Origin: Xanthomonas vesicatoria ATCC 35937
Lineage (GTDB): Bacteria; Pseudomonadota; Gammaproteobacteria; Xanthomonadales; Xanthomonadaceae
Direction of reading: 5' to 3'
Assembly (NCBI RefSeq): GCF_001908725.1
Contig: NZ_CP018725.1
Coordinates: 3,782,001 to 3,846,000 of the forward strand
Length of the DNA stretch: 64,000 nucleotides
In this document: positions 12,294-21,700 of the stretch, piece by piece
Position numbering within the stretch: the first letter of the stretch is position 1
How the letters are laid out: every line of letters begins with the position of its first letter
Notes under the pieces: generated by a model
The model's database searches: none
Told to the model about the DNA's origin: nothing
The model's input: only the letters and a program-made list of their open reading frames with translations
Made by a program: the position numbers and the translations under genes

Positions 12294-12299
12294 TACAAT
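12294..12299 (+). promoter_or_regulatory. Candidate -10 box (TACAAT) for lptFG
   Basis: TACAAT followed by CGCGGGC lies 76 bases before lptF in the divergent pepA/lptF gap. The same GTACAAT-type box occurs before purL (18669). A TTGATC hexamer is 20 bases upstream, too far for an ideal -35, so this is a tentative call. Confidence 0.4.
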
Positions 12300-12375
12300 C
12301 GCGGGCTGTTTACGCCAACCTGACTAGGCTGGCGACGCCGCGAACGAATCCGAGAGTTTAAAACAAGCCCACCCT

Positions 12376-13458
12376 ATGCCGAAGCTCGATCGATATCTGC
12401 TTAGCGATTTCACCCAGAGCTTCCTGGCCACCTTGATCGTGCTGCTGGTCGTCAGCGTCGGCGGCGTCCTGGTGGATATCCTCGGCAATATTGCCGACGG
12501 CCGCATCCCCGCTCGCTTGCTGCTGTCGCAGGTGGGCCTGCAATTCGTCGCCTATCTGCCGATCATCCTGCCGCTGGCGTTGATGCTGGGCCTGTTATTG
12601 GCGCTGGCAAGGCTGTACCGCGATTCAGAAATGGCGGTCATCACCGCCATCGGCGTCGGCCCCAAGCGCATGTTGCGGCCGATGCTGATGCTGGTGGTGC
12701 CGGTGGTGATCATCATCGGGCTGTGCTCGCTGTGGCTGGGCCCGTGGGCCAGCCGCACCGCCGAGACCATGCTGGAAGACGCCAACCGCAGCGTGCTGAT
12801 GGCCGGCCTGGAGTCGGGCAAGTTCACTCCGCTGTCCGGCGGCGGCGTGGTCTACCTGACCACGATCTCCGCAGATGGCAAGAACCTGGGCAAGGTCTTC
12901 ATGCAGCGGCAGAAGGACGACCGCCTCGACGTAGTCACTGCCGAGCGTGGCGCGATGTTCTTCGAAGGCAAGACCGACCGCTACCTGCGCCTGGAAGATG
13001 GCTACCGCATCGAAGGCCCGGCCGCCGGCGACACCCTGGACTACCGCTTGATGAAGTTCGCCAGCAATGACGTGGCCTTGCCCGACCGCACCCGGACCCA
13101 CGACGCCAACGACCCGGAAGTGATGTGGACCACGCAGTTACTCTCCGATGAACGCCCGGCGGCACGCGCGCAGCTGCACGAGCGCCTGGCGCCGCCGCTG
13201 CTGGCGCTGGCCTTTGCCCTGCTGACCTTGCCGCTGTCGCGCAGCGCACCGCGGCAACAGCGTTACGGCCGGATCATGCTGGCCTTCCTGGCCTACATGG
13301 TGGGCACCAATCTGATGATCGTCGGCACCCAGTGGATCGCCAACGGCAAGACCCCGGCTGCGCTGGGCCTGTGGTGGCTGACGCTGCCGCTGCTGGCGGT
13401 GGCGGTCTGGGCGTATGCGCGCGATGGCCGCGTGCGTCGGCCGAGGGCAGACGCATGA
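12376..13458 (+). CDS. lptF: LPS export ABC permease LptF
   Basis: Inner-membrane permease that with LptG and the LptB ATPase extracts lipopolysaccharide and feeds the periplasmic bridge. The 360-residue protein starts MPKLDRYLLSDFTQSF. It has three N-terminal membrane helices (roughly 15-40, 55-80 and 100-125), a periplasmic beta-jellyroll domain (about 130-265) and three C-terminal helices, the standard LptF/G layout. The coupling segment RLYRDSEMAVITAIGVGPKRM is the conserved cytoplasmic loop. Its stop overlaps the lptG start as ATGA, so the pair is translationally coupled. It is divergent from pepA, the usual gammaproteobacterial arrangement. Confidence 0.95.
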   Translation: MPKLDRYLLSDFTQSFLATLIVLLVVSVGGVLVDILGNIADGRIPARLLLSQVGLQFVAYLPIILPLALMLGLLLALARLYRDSEMAVITAIGVGPKRMLRPMLMLVVPVVIIIGLCSLWLGPWASRTAETMLEDANRSVLMAGLESGKFTPLSGGGVVYLTTISADGKNLGKVFMQRQKDDRLDVVTAERGAMFFEGKTDRYLRLEDGYRIEGPAAGDTLDYRLMKFASNDVALPDRTRTHDANDPEVMWTTQLLSDERPAARAQLHERLAPPLLALAFALLTLPLSRSAPRQQRYGRIMLAFLAYMVGTNLMIVGTQWIANGKTPAALGLWWLTLPLLAVAVWAYARDGRVRRPRADA

Positions 13459-14561
13459 GGCTCACCCCGCGGGTCCATGATTGGTACGTCGGCCGCGTGG
13501 TGTTGTTCACCGTGCTGCTGACCTGGGCGGTGCTGTTGGGCCTGGATCTGGTCAACGCTTTCGCCAGCGAGGCCAAGAATATCGGCCAGGGCAGCTACAG
13601 CTTTGGTCACGCGGTGGCCTTTGTGGCCTACACCGTGCCGCGTCGCGCCTACACCTTGTTCCCCACCGCCGCCGTGATCGGCGCCCTGATGGGCCTGGGC
13701 CAGCTGGCGGCCACCTCCGAGCTGACTGCCTTGCGCGCGCTGGGCGTCTCGCGCAAGCGCATGTCGGCCTCGGTGGTGGCGGCGATGGCGTTGTTGACCG
13801 CCAGCATGGTGATCAGCGGCGAGACCGTCGGGCCCTGGGCGCAGAACCAGGCAGATACCCTCAAGACCAGTGCTCGCTACAACAGCGACATGGCAATGGC
13901 TCGCTACTCGGGCCTGTGGGCGCGTGAAGGAAATACCTTCCTCAATGCGCTTGGCGGTGAAGAGAAATTGCTCGCTAATGGCGGCACCGCGCTGAGCTTG
14001 CACGATGTACGCCTCTACAACCTGGATACCAACGGCAGGCTGCAACAGCTGACCTACGCATCGGTGGCCGAGCACCGCGACGGCCGATGGACGCTGCGCC
14101 AGGTGCGTCGCGATACTTTCCAGGACCGCTCGGTGCAGCGCGAAACCTTCCCCGAACTGCCATGGCAGTCGCAGCTGAGCCCGGCGGCGTTGGCGTCTGG
14201 GCTGGCCAAGCCGCGCAATCTTTCCGCACACGAGCTGCAACAGAGCATCGAGTACCGCCGACGCAACGGACTGGACGCGCGCGATTACGAAGACCAGTAC
14301 TGGAGCCGCTGGTTCTACCCGCTCAACGTATTGGCACTGTGCATGGCAGCGATTCCGTTCTCGTTCGGTTCGCTGCGCAGCGGCGGCCTGGGCAAGCGGC
14401 TGTTTCTGGGCATCCTGTTCGCCCTCGGCTTCTGGCTGCTGCAGCTGTTCTTCGGCCGTATGGCCGGTGCGCTCAAGCTCGATTACCGCATCGCCTATGC
14501 GCTGCCACCGATGGTGATGCTGGGCGTGTCGGCATGGTTGTTCCGGCGGCGAAGTAGTTGA
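13455..14561 (+). CDS. lptG: LPS export ABC permease LptG
   Basis: Partner of LptF in the LptB2FG transporter. The true start is the ATG at 13455, overlapping the lptF stop. It gives MRLTPRVHDWYVGRVV and 368 residues; an open extension upstream inside lptF is a shadow. Three N-terminal helices are followed by the conserved coupling loop TSELTALRALGVSRKRM. Next come a periplasmic domain containing LWAREGNTFLNA and VRRDTFQ, and three C-terminal helices ending LFRRRSS. A small membrane-protein gene starts within a few bases of its end. Confidence 0.95.
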   Translation: MRLTPRVHDWYVGRVVLFTVLLTWAVLLGLDLVNAFASEAKNIGQGSYSFGHAVAFVAYTVPRRAYTLFPTAAVIGALMGLGQLAATSELTALRALGVSRKRMSASVVAAMALLTASMVISGETVGPWAQNQADTLKTSARYNSDMAMARYSGLWAREGNTFLNALGGEEKLLANGGTALSLHDVRLYNLDTNGRLQQLTYASVAEHRDGRWTLRQVRRDTFQDRSVQRETFPELPWQSQLSPAALASGLAKPRNLSAHELQQSIEYRRRNGLDARDYEDQYWSRWFYPLNVLALCMAAIPFSFGSLRSGGLGKRLFLGILFALGFWLLQLFFGRMAGALKLDYRIAYALPPMVMLGVSAWLFRRRSS

Positions 14562-14566
14562 CGCGG

Positions 14567-14866
14567 ATGCGTCGGTTCAGCGTCTTTGGGGCCGTGCTTT
14601 GCCTGCTATACGTCGCCGTGACTGCGTTGTGCGTCTGGGCGGCCAACGGCGCTGGTGGCGACCCCAAGGGATATTTTGTGTTGCTGCAGTTGCCGCTGAC
14701 ACCACAGCTCGCCGCGCTTGATGCACTGAATGCTGATGCCTGGTTGACCGGTATGCCCTGGTTGACCGGCTATTTACTGCTGGTTCCGCCGTTTCTGGCA
14801 GTGCTGTATTTGTTCGGCTATGCCGTGCAATGGCTGATCGAGCGCCCTTCGGTACGCAGGAATTGA
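14567..14866 (+). CDS. Small two-helix membrane protein downstream of lptG
   Basis: A protein of 99 residues starting MRRFSVFGAVLCLLYVAVTALCVWAA, a first membrane segment or uncleaved signal. A periplasmic stretch follows (about 27-65, GGDPKGYFVLLQLPLTPQLAALDAL), then a second hydrophobic segment, WLTGYLLLVPPFLAVLYLFGYAVQWLIE. The ATG at 14567 is preferred over a TTG at 14558 that overlaps the lptG stop; either way it is probably translated with lptFG. I do not recognise a characterised family. A role in envelope biology is suggested only by its position. Confidence 0.65.
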   Translation: MRRFSVFGAVLCLLYVAVTALCVWAANGAGGDPKGYFVLLQLPLTPQLAALDALNADAWLTGMPWLTGYLLLVPPFLAVLYLFGYAVQWLIERPSVRRN

Positions 14867-14996
14867 GCCGGCGCTCGTCTCGGTTCGATGCATGTGAATT
14901 GCCTAGCGCGCGAGCGGTTGCCTGGTGGGTGCCTCGCATGACGGCCTTGCTCGGGCCGCGTGCCTTAGCGATCAGCAAAATGCCTGCCTGATCAGT

Positions 14997-15458
14997 TCAG
15001 CGCTTCGGTGTGCGCTGCAGGCGGGTGCCGCTGGCGCGGTCATGCCACGTCAAACGATCGCGATCGATCCACGCCCACCAGAATCCGAGTCCGCCCAACG
15101 CCAGCGACAGCGTGCCCACCGCATAGCGGATCCACAGCGCGCGCCAGGTGGCTTGCGGCCCGACCAGCGACAACCGCCACGGGCGCATGCCCAGGGTCTG
15201 GCCGCCGCGCCGCCAGCTCAGCGTGGCGTACACGCCGGCAGCGATCCAGCAGCACAGCCAGAGCAGCCACTGCCAGGCGCTGAATGGTGCGATGTTTTCG
15301 CGTGCCGGATGCCCGGCCAGGGTGAAGCCCAGCGTAAACCCGGCCGACATCAGCATCCATAGTGCCAGCACCGGCCAGGCGTCGTAGCACATGGACAGCA
15401 GCCGCCAATGCAGCAGGGCGGCCGGCGGTGGGGAATCGGATGCGGCGATCGACGTCAT
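14997..15458 (-). CDS. RDD family membrane protein
   Basis: An inner-membrane protein of 153 residues. RDD proteins have three to four membrane helices and conserved Arg and Asp residues, and mostly unknown transport roles. Here the first helix region LHWRLLSMCYDAWPVLALWML carries the R..D pair of the family, with two more segments at LLWLCCWIAAGVYATLSW and LWIRYAVGTLSLALGGLGFWWAW. The conserved GQTLGMRPWRL lies between them. The C-terminal half DRDRLTWHDRASGTRL is the typical end of the family. The ATG at 15458 is chosen, since a 23-residue upstream extension is basic and unlike the family. It stands alone between the lptFG group and an IS remnant. Confidence 0.82.
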   Translation of the reverse strand: MTSIAASDSPPPAALLHWRLLSMCYDAWPVLALWMLMSAGFTLGFTLAGHPARENIAPFSAWQWLLWLCCWIAAGVYATLSWRRGGQTLGMRPWRLSLVGPQATWRALWIRYAVGTLSLALGGLGFWWAWIDRDRLTWHDRASGTRLQRTPKR

Positions 15459-15535
15459 GGCGCGAGCATAGCGGGCGCTGGCGATCCGGCAACGCCGCGC
15501 TGCAGTAACGGCATATCGAAGGTGCAACTTGCGAC

Positions 15536-15756
15536 ACCGGCGATGCGAAACGGCAAAGTGGCTGCGGCCGGTACGTGGCGCTGGTGGCCATGCGCCACAC
15601 TCCGGTGGTTACCACGCTCAACAGCGTGTGCATGCACGCGCAAAACAGGGCAAGCAGATCGTCTGCGCCGCCATGCGCAAGTGGCTGCATCTGGTCTACG
15701 GCGTCCTCATATCGGGCACCGTGTTTGCCCCCCACAAATCCCTTGCCGGATGAGGG
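15536..15756 (+). pseudogene. Remnant of IS110/IS1111-type transposase (C-terminal end)
   Basis: Two short overlapping frames together reproduce the end of an IS110-family transposase: YVALVAMRHTPVVTTLN (frame from about 15575) and then, after a frame change, GKQIVCAAMRKWLHLVYGVL (about 15650-15710). In intact IS110/IS1111 transposases these two segments are contiguous near the C-terminus (ALVAxRHNPV... and GKxxKxAxxAxMRKLLxxxYGVL). The N-terminal DEDD domain and IS ends are absent, so only about 70 codons of a decayed copy remain. It lies between the RDD gene and xerD. The call rests on motif recognition; a protein search with the joined frames would settle it. Confidence 0.6.
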
Positions 15757-15828
15757 GCAAGGCGGCATCTACGTTGGTTGTGTGCGCAGATGGATTTATG
15801 CGCGCGATGGGCCTCCCCGCAAAGTTCG

Positions 15829-16800
15829 TTACCCGCGTGGGTGATGCTTGGCGTGCAGCTTCTGCAGGTGCTGCCTCGCCACCAGCGTGTAGATCTGGGT
15901 GGTCGACAGCGAGCTGTGGCCCAGCAGCATCTGCAGCGCGCGCAGGTCTGCACCGTGGTTGAGCAGGTGGGTCGCAAAACTGTGCCGCAGGCCGTGCGGG
16001 CTGACCGTTGCCGGGTCGATGCCAGCGACCGCCGCATAACGTTTGACCAAGGCCCAGAAGTGCTGGCGGCTGGGCGGCTGGCGGGCCGCATCGATGAACA
16101 GCGGCACCTGGCCGTCCACCGCTGCCACGGCCTTGTGATCGGCCAGCAGCGGGCGCGCCTCGTGCAGATAGCGCTCCAGCCAATGCTGCGACTCTTCGCC
16201 CAGTGGCACCAGGCGTTCCTTGCTGCCCTTGCCGGTCACTCGCAGCACGCCCTGGCGCAGGTTGACGCCCACCGCCGGCAGGTTCACCAGCTCGCTGACG
16301 CGCAGGCCGGCTGCGTACATCAACTCAAGCATGGCGCGGTCGCGCAGGCCAAGCGGTGTCTGGATATCCGGCGCCGCCAGCAAGGCGTCGATCTGTGTTT
16401 CGGTCAGCGCCTTGGGCAGCGAGCGCGGCAATCGGGGCGGGTCGAGCAGGGCGGTGGGATCGTCGCTGCGCACGCCATCGCGCAGGCACAGGCCATAGAA
16501 GGCGCGCAAGGTCGACAATAGCCGGGCATTGCTGCGCGGCGAATATCTGGCTTCGGTCCGCCAGCGCAGGTAATCGAACAACACCGACCGATCGATACCC
16601 AGCAAGCCGCCGCCGGCACCATCGCGCCAGCGTGCCAGCCCTTCCAGATCCCGTCGGTAACTGTCCAGCGTCTGCCGCGCCACGCCCTGCTCGGCCCACA
16701 AGCGATCCAGAAAGCGCTCGATGGCGGCGGCATCGGCCGCCTGCACCGGCGGCAGCTGTTGGGTACGTTGGCGACGTTCGGCGGGACTGCTGGCTGGCAT
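15829..16800 (-). CDS. xerD: Tyrosine recombinase XerD
   Basis: With XerC it resolves chromosome dimers at dif, activated by FtsK. The 323-residue protein has an N-terminal SAM-like DNA-binding domain ([29 protein letters not shown]) and a catalytic domain. The active-site set is present: Arg in [10 protein letters not shown], Lys in [17 protein letters not shown] in [13 protein letters not shown], His in [13 protein letters not shown], and the Tyr of the last motif. The ATG at 16800 ([10 protein letters not shown]) is used, and a start at 16827 would add nine residues. xerD-dsbC adjacency is conserved in enterobacteria; here the two are divergent, with a 588-base gap. Confidence 0.93.
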   Translation of the reverse strand: MPASSPAERRQRTQQLPPVQAADAAAIERFLDRLWAEQGVARQTLDSYRRDLEGLARWRDGAGGGLLGIDRSVLFDYLRWRTEARYSPRSNARLLSTLRAFYGLCLRDGVRSDDPTALLDPPRLPRSLPKALTETQIDALLAAPDIQTPLGLRDRAMLELMYAAGLRVSELVNLPAVGVNLRQGVLRVTGKGSKERLVPLGEESQHWLERYLHEARPLLADHKAVAAVDGQVPLFIDAARQPPSRQHFWALVKRYAAVAGIDPATVSPHGLRHSFATHLLNHGADLRALQMLLGHSSLSTTQIYTLVARQHLQKLHAKHHPRG

Positions 16801-17388
16801 CCCCACAGCATAGAACGTGCCACGCATAGTGCGATGCGCCATGTGGGTGATCAGCCACGTATGGCGAGCGCGTGCCTTGCCGCATCGGGGGCAATGTCTG
16901 GCGCCCCAAAGCCAGTCGCACAAAGCGCCTGATGTTGCCCGCTCGCGTGGTGGCAGGCTGGCAGGCCGTGGCGCACCACGTGCAGGACGACATGCAGCTA
17001 TACGCGAATGTCTGCCCAGATCGCATGCGTAGGGCGCGCGCCCGGGTGCGAGGCAGTTGGTTGGGAAACCGCTGCACCCCGCTGCTCTAAGCGCTGACTT
17101 GGCAGTGCCACGCCTAACAATCCCGACGTCTGACCTTGCAGCGCCATGGATCACCCACGTAGCCGCGCACCCGGGCGCGACGGCCGTCGCCGGGATGCCA
17201 GCCCCACCTACGCGTTCCAACGCCCCAAAAAACGCTGCATCGGCTGTGTCAAGCGCAACAAGCCGGTCGTCTGAACCAGGAGCACCACGAACCCAGCGGC
17301 GAGTGAGCGAACAAACTGTCGCGGCCGCTGCCAGGCTTCATCCACCCTGTGCGAGAATCCAGTCACCCCGATTCGACTGGATGCGTGA
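16801..17388. other. xerD/dsbC divergent intergenic region
   Basis: A 588-base gap without a convincing gene. It holds a 10-base inverted pair, GTGGGTGATC (16843-16852) and GATCACCCAC (17149-17158), about 300 bases apart. No transposase-like frame is seen between the two, so its meaning is unclear. Promoters for both flanking genes must lie here but I could not place them. Confidence 0.4.
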
Positions 17389-18192
17389 ATGTATCGTCTT
17401 GCCATTGCCGCGCTGCTGGGCGCGCTCAGCCTTACCGCCTGCGCACAATCGTCGCAGCCTGCGGCAAGCAACGCCGGCACCAAGCCAGCTGCCGCTGCCG
17501 CCCCGGCTGCAACCGGCAATGTGGATCAGCGCGTAGGCGCTGCCCTCAAGGCGCTGGACCCGGACTTCAAGCCGGATTACATCGGCGCCGCGCCGTTCCC
17601 CGGGTTTCGCGAGGTGGTGGTCGGTGGGCAAGTGCTGTATGTCAGCGATGACGGCCGTTACCTGATCCAGGCGCAGCCGTTCGACATCCAGAACAAGCAG
17701 TTCGCCGCCAGCCCGGGTCTGCTGGCGTACCGTCGCAAGCAGCTGGAGACCGTACCCAAGGCCGACCGCATCGTGTTCGCGCCGGCCAATCCCAAGTACA
17801 CCGTCACCGTGTTCACCGACGTGGAGTGCGGCTACTGCCGCAAGCTGCACAGCGAGATCGGCGAGCTCAACAAGCAGGGCATTGCGGTCGAATACCTGGC
17901 CTTCCCGCGGATGGGCCTGGGCAGCCAGGACCACAAGGAAATGATCGCCGTGTGGTGCGCGGCCGACCGCAAGCAGGCCTTGACGGCGGCAAAGTCGGGC
18001 CAGCCGGTGAATTCCAAGGATTGCAAGAACCCGGTGTCGATGGAATATACGCTGGGCCAGCGCCTGGGCGTCAACGGCACCCCGGCGATCTTTGCGCCGG
18101 ACGGCACCCAGCTCGGCGGTTACCTGCCGCCGGCACAGCTGCGCGAAGCGCTGGAAAAGCGCGCCGTCACCACGGCGGGCGGCAGCCGCTGA
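17389..18192 (+). CDS. dsbC: Thiol:disulfide interchange protein DsbC
   Basis: Periplasmic disulfide isomerase of 267 residues. It starts MYRLAIAALLGALSLTAC, a signal peptide whose LTAC could be a lipobox, so it may be membrane-anchored. An Ala/Pro-rich linker follows, then the N-terminal dimerisation domain (about 45-125) and a thioredoxin fold. That fold holds the active site TDVECGYCRKLH (Cys147 and Cys150) and a cis-Pro in NGTPAIF. CGYC is the DsbC-type rather than DsbA-type dipeptide. DsbC would fold multi-disulfide secreted proteins, including type II substrates. A clear terminator lies 68 bases after the stop. Confidence 0.92.
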   Translation: MYRLAIAALLGALSLTACAQSSQPAASNAGTKPAAAAAPAATGNVDQRVGAALKALDPDFKPDYIGAAPFPGFREVVVGGQVLYVSDDGRYLIQAQPFDIQNKQFAASPGLLAYRRKQLETVPKADRIVFAPANPKYTVTVFTDVECGYCRKLHSEIGELNKQGIAVEYLAFPRMGLGSQDHKEMIAVWCAADRKQALTAAKSGQPVNSKDCKNPVSMEYTLGQRLGVNGTPAIFAPDGTQLGGYLPPAQLREALEKRAVTTAGGSR

Positions 18193-18259
18193 TCCACATC
18201 GACGCGGTCGTGTGACGCCGCGTCGGCGCTGGCCCTCGCTGGCTGGACGCTCATTAGAG

Positions 18260-18289
18260 GGCCGGGATGCGTCTGCGTTCCGGCCTTTT
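18260..18289 (+). terminator. Rho-independent terminator after dsbC
   Basis: GGCCGGGATGC-GTCT-GCGTTCCGGCC forms an 11-bp stem with one G-U pair, followed by TTTT. It lies downstream of dsbC on the same strand. Confidence 0.75.
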
Positions 18290-18668
18290 GCGTTTGGGGG
18301 ATGGCGTGGCTGGCTGGATCGAGCGGCCGGGTGGCGTCCGGCTGCGGCTTGCGCAAGCGGTGGTGTGGATCGGCTGCGTCCGGCGCGCAGATGTTGCCAC
18401 TGCCAGATGTCGCGCCTGCGCCAGTGGCAGGGCCACGATGGCGGTGCGGAGGAAGACAGGCACGGCAGAGCGCTGCCAACCAGCGCGTTAGCCATACGGC
18501 CAATCGCCAACGCGTTGGTCAGACAGCCAGTCGCCAGGTCGCTTCGCTCGGCCGTCCACCGTTCACGATGGCCGCGTCGAACGAGAGTGGGCCGGCGGTC
18601 GTCGGCCTGATTGGCTGGCCGCCTGCCTTCGGCCGCACGCGCGACCGACGCCGACCCATCGGCTCCGT

Positions 18669-18674
18669 TACAAT
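18669..18674 (+). promoter_or_regulatory. Candidate -10 box (TACAAT) for purL
   Basis: TACAAT lies 34 bases before the purL start codon and is followed by CTGCAGCCCC. It resembles the box before lptF. No good -35 was found, and the 380 bases between the dsbC terminator and this site show no gene. Confidence 0.4.
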
Positions 18675-18707
18675 CTGCAGCCCCGTTTCTGACACGGTTC
18701 CCCGGAC

Positions 18708-21700
18708 ATGATGGTCCTCGAGGGCGCTTCCGCCCTTTCGCCGTTCCGCCGCGCTCGGCTCGAAACCCGCCTGCAAACCCTCGTCCCTGCGCTGCGCATC
18801 ACCGGCGCCTGGCACGTGTATTTCATCCGCGCCGAGGCCGGGCAGTCGCCCGATCCGGCTACCTTGCAGCGGATCCTGCAGGCGCAAGCGGACCCCGCGC
18901 CGCGTGACGAACAGGCGTCCTCGCACTACGTGGTGCCGCGTCTGGGCACGCTGTCGCCGTGGTCGAGCAAGGCCACCGAACTGGTGCGCGGCGCCGGGCA
19001 GCCGATCCAGCGCGTGGAGCGCGGTACCCGCATCGATCTGGTCGGCTGGCCGGCCGACGCAGCGATGCAGGCCGCCGTAGCCAAGCTGCTGCACGACCCG
19101 ATGACGCAATCGCTGCTGGGGTCGACCGCAGCGGCCGAAGCCCTGTTCAACGTGCCCGACCCCGGCCATCTGCAGCGCGTGCCGCTGGATGGGCTGGAAC
19201 AGGCCAACCGCGACCTGGGCCTGGCCCTGGCGCAGGACGAGATCGACTACCTGCGCGAGCGCTTCGCCGAACTGGGGCGCGACCCGGCCGATGTCGAGCT
19301 GATGATGTTTGCGCAGGCCAACTCCGAGCACTGCCGGCACAAGATCTTCAACGCCAGCTGGACCATCGACGGCAAGCCGCAGGAACGCTCGCTGTTCCGC
19401 ATGATCAAGCACACCCACCAGCAGACCCCACAAAACACCTTGTCGGCCTACAGCGACAACGCGGCGGTGGTGGAAGGTGTGCCGGCCGCGCGCTATCGCC
19501 CGGACCCGGTGACCGGCCAGTACCGCAGCGAAGCGGTGCTGCCGTCGGCATTCGCCATCAAGGTGGAAACGCATAACCACCCGACCGCGATCGCGCCGTT
19601 TCCCGGTGCGGCCACCGGTGCCGGTGGCGAGATCCGCGACGAAGGCGCCACCGGTCGTGGCGGCAAGCCCAAGGCCGGCCTGACCGGTTTCAGCGTTTCG
19701 CATCTGCGCATTCCGACCCTTCCGCAGCCGTGGGAAGCGCCGCGCGCGCTGAACCCGCGCATGGCCCCGGCGTTGGACATCATGCTCGATGGCCCGCTCG
19801 GCGGCGCCGCGTTCAACAACGAATTCGGCCGCCCGAACCTGCTCGGGTATTTCCGCAGCTTCGAGCTGGCCGAAGGCCCGGGCCTGACCCGTGCCTACGA
19901 CAAGCCGATCATGCTGGCCGGCGGCCTGGGCGCGATCGATCGCAACCAGGTCGAAAAGCTGCGCCTGCAGCCGGGCGATGCGGTGATCGTGCTGGGCGGC
20001 CCGGCGATGCTGATCGGCCTGGGTGGCGGTGCCGCCAGTTCGGTAGCCGCCGGCGACAGCGCCGAGGCGCTGGATTTCGCCAGCGTACAGCGCGAAAACC
20101 CGGAGATGGAGCGCCGCTGCCAGGAGGTCATCGACCGCTGCGTGGCGCTGGGCATCGACAACCCGATCCGCTGGTTCCACGACGTGGGCGCGGGCGGGCT
20201 GTCCAATGCCATCCCCGAGTTGCTGCACGACTCCGGCGTGGGCGGCATCATCGACCTGGGCCGCGTGCTCAGCGACGACCCCTCGTTGTCGCCGCTGGAG
20301 CTGTGGTGCAACGAATCGCAGGAGCGCTACGTGCTGGGCGTGCCGCAGGCGCGTCTGCAGGAATTTGCCGACATTTGCGCTCGCGAGCGCTGCCCGTTTG
20401 CCGCCGTCGGCGTGGCCACGGCCGAGGAGCGGCTGGTGGTGGGATACGGCGTCCTGGACGCCGGGAATCGGGAATCGGGAATCGGGAATGGCGCGCTGCC
20501 GGTTGCCGATGCCGCTTCTCCCCATTCCCCATTCCCCACTCCCGATTCCCAGCTGCCGATCGACCTGCCGATGGATGTCCTCTTTGGCAAGGCGCCGAAG
20601 ATGCATCGCGATGCGGTGCATCCGCCGGCGCCGCAGTGGCCGGTGTTGCAGACCGCAACGCTGGATCTGCAGCAGGCCGGGTTGCGGGTGCTGGCGCATC
20701 CCACGGTGGCGTCCAAGAGCTTCCTGGTCACCATCGGCGACCGCAGCGTGGGTGGCTTGACCGCGCGCGAGCAGATGATCGGGCCGTGGCAGCTGCCGCT
20801 GGCCGATTGCGCGATCACTTTGGCCGGCTTCGAGACCTTCGAAGGCGAGGCGATGTCGATCGGCGAGCGCACCCCGCTGGCGCTGTTGAACGCCGCTGCG
20901 TCCGCACGCATGGCCGTCGGTGAGGCGATCACCAACCTGTGTGCCGCGCCGGTGCAGTCGCTGGACAGCATCAAGCTGTCGGCCAACTGGATGGCCGCCG
21001 CCGGTCATGCTGGCGAAGACGCCCTGTTGTACGACGCCGTGCGTGCGATCGGCATGGAGTTGTGCCCGGCGCTGGAGCTGAGCGTGCCGGTGGGCAAGGA
21101 CTCGCTGTCGATGCAGGCGCAGTGGGTTGCCGGGAATGGGGAATCGGGAATTGGGAATGGCGAAACGCCGCAGCCCTCCGCTTCCACCATTCCCCATTCC
21201 CCATTCCCCATTCCCGGAGAAATGCTGAAAAGCGTTTCTCCGGTCTCGCTGATCATCAGCGCCTTTGCGCCGGTCTGCGATGTCCGCACGCAGCTGACGC
21301 CGTTGTTGCGCAACGACGAAGAAAGCGAGTTGTGGTTGATCGGGCTGGGCGGCGGCAAGCAGCGCCTGGGCGGCTCGGTATTAGCGCAGGTATATGCCGA
21401 TGATGCGGCCCTACCGGCATTCGGCGGCGAAGTGCCGGACCTGGAAGATGCGCAACGGCTGCGCAGTTTCTTCGAATTGATCCGCGATGCGCGCGAGAGC
21501 GGGTTGCTGCTGGCGTATCACGATCGCAGCGATGGCGGCGCGTTTGCGGCGCTGTGCGAGATGGCCTTTGCCTCGCGTCAGGGCCTGGATATCACGCTGG
21601 ATGCGTGGGGCGACGATGCGTTCCGCAGCCTGTTCAATGAAGAACTCGGTGCAGTGGTGCAGATCGCCAGCGAAGATCGCGCCGCGTTTGCCGATCTGGT

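Noticed and set aside
16843..17158. Inverted 10-base pair as ends of an insertion sequence between xerD and dsbC
   Set aside because: No transposase-like frame, no target duplication, and such a short match can occur by chance.
17146..17274. 42-codon frame ([10 protein letters not shown]...KRNKPVV) before dsbC
   Set aside because: No ribosome site, no family resemblance, and composition like surrounding non-coding DNA.
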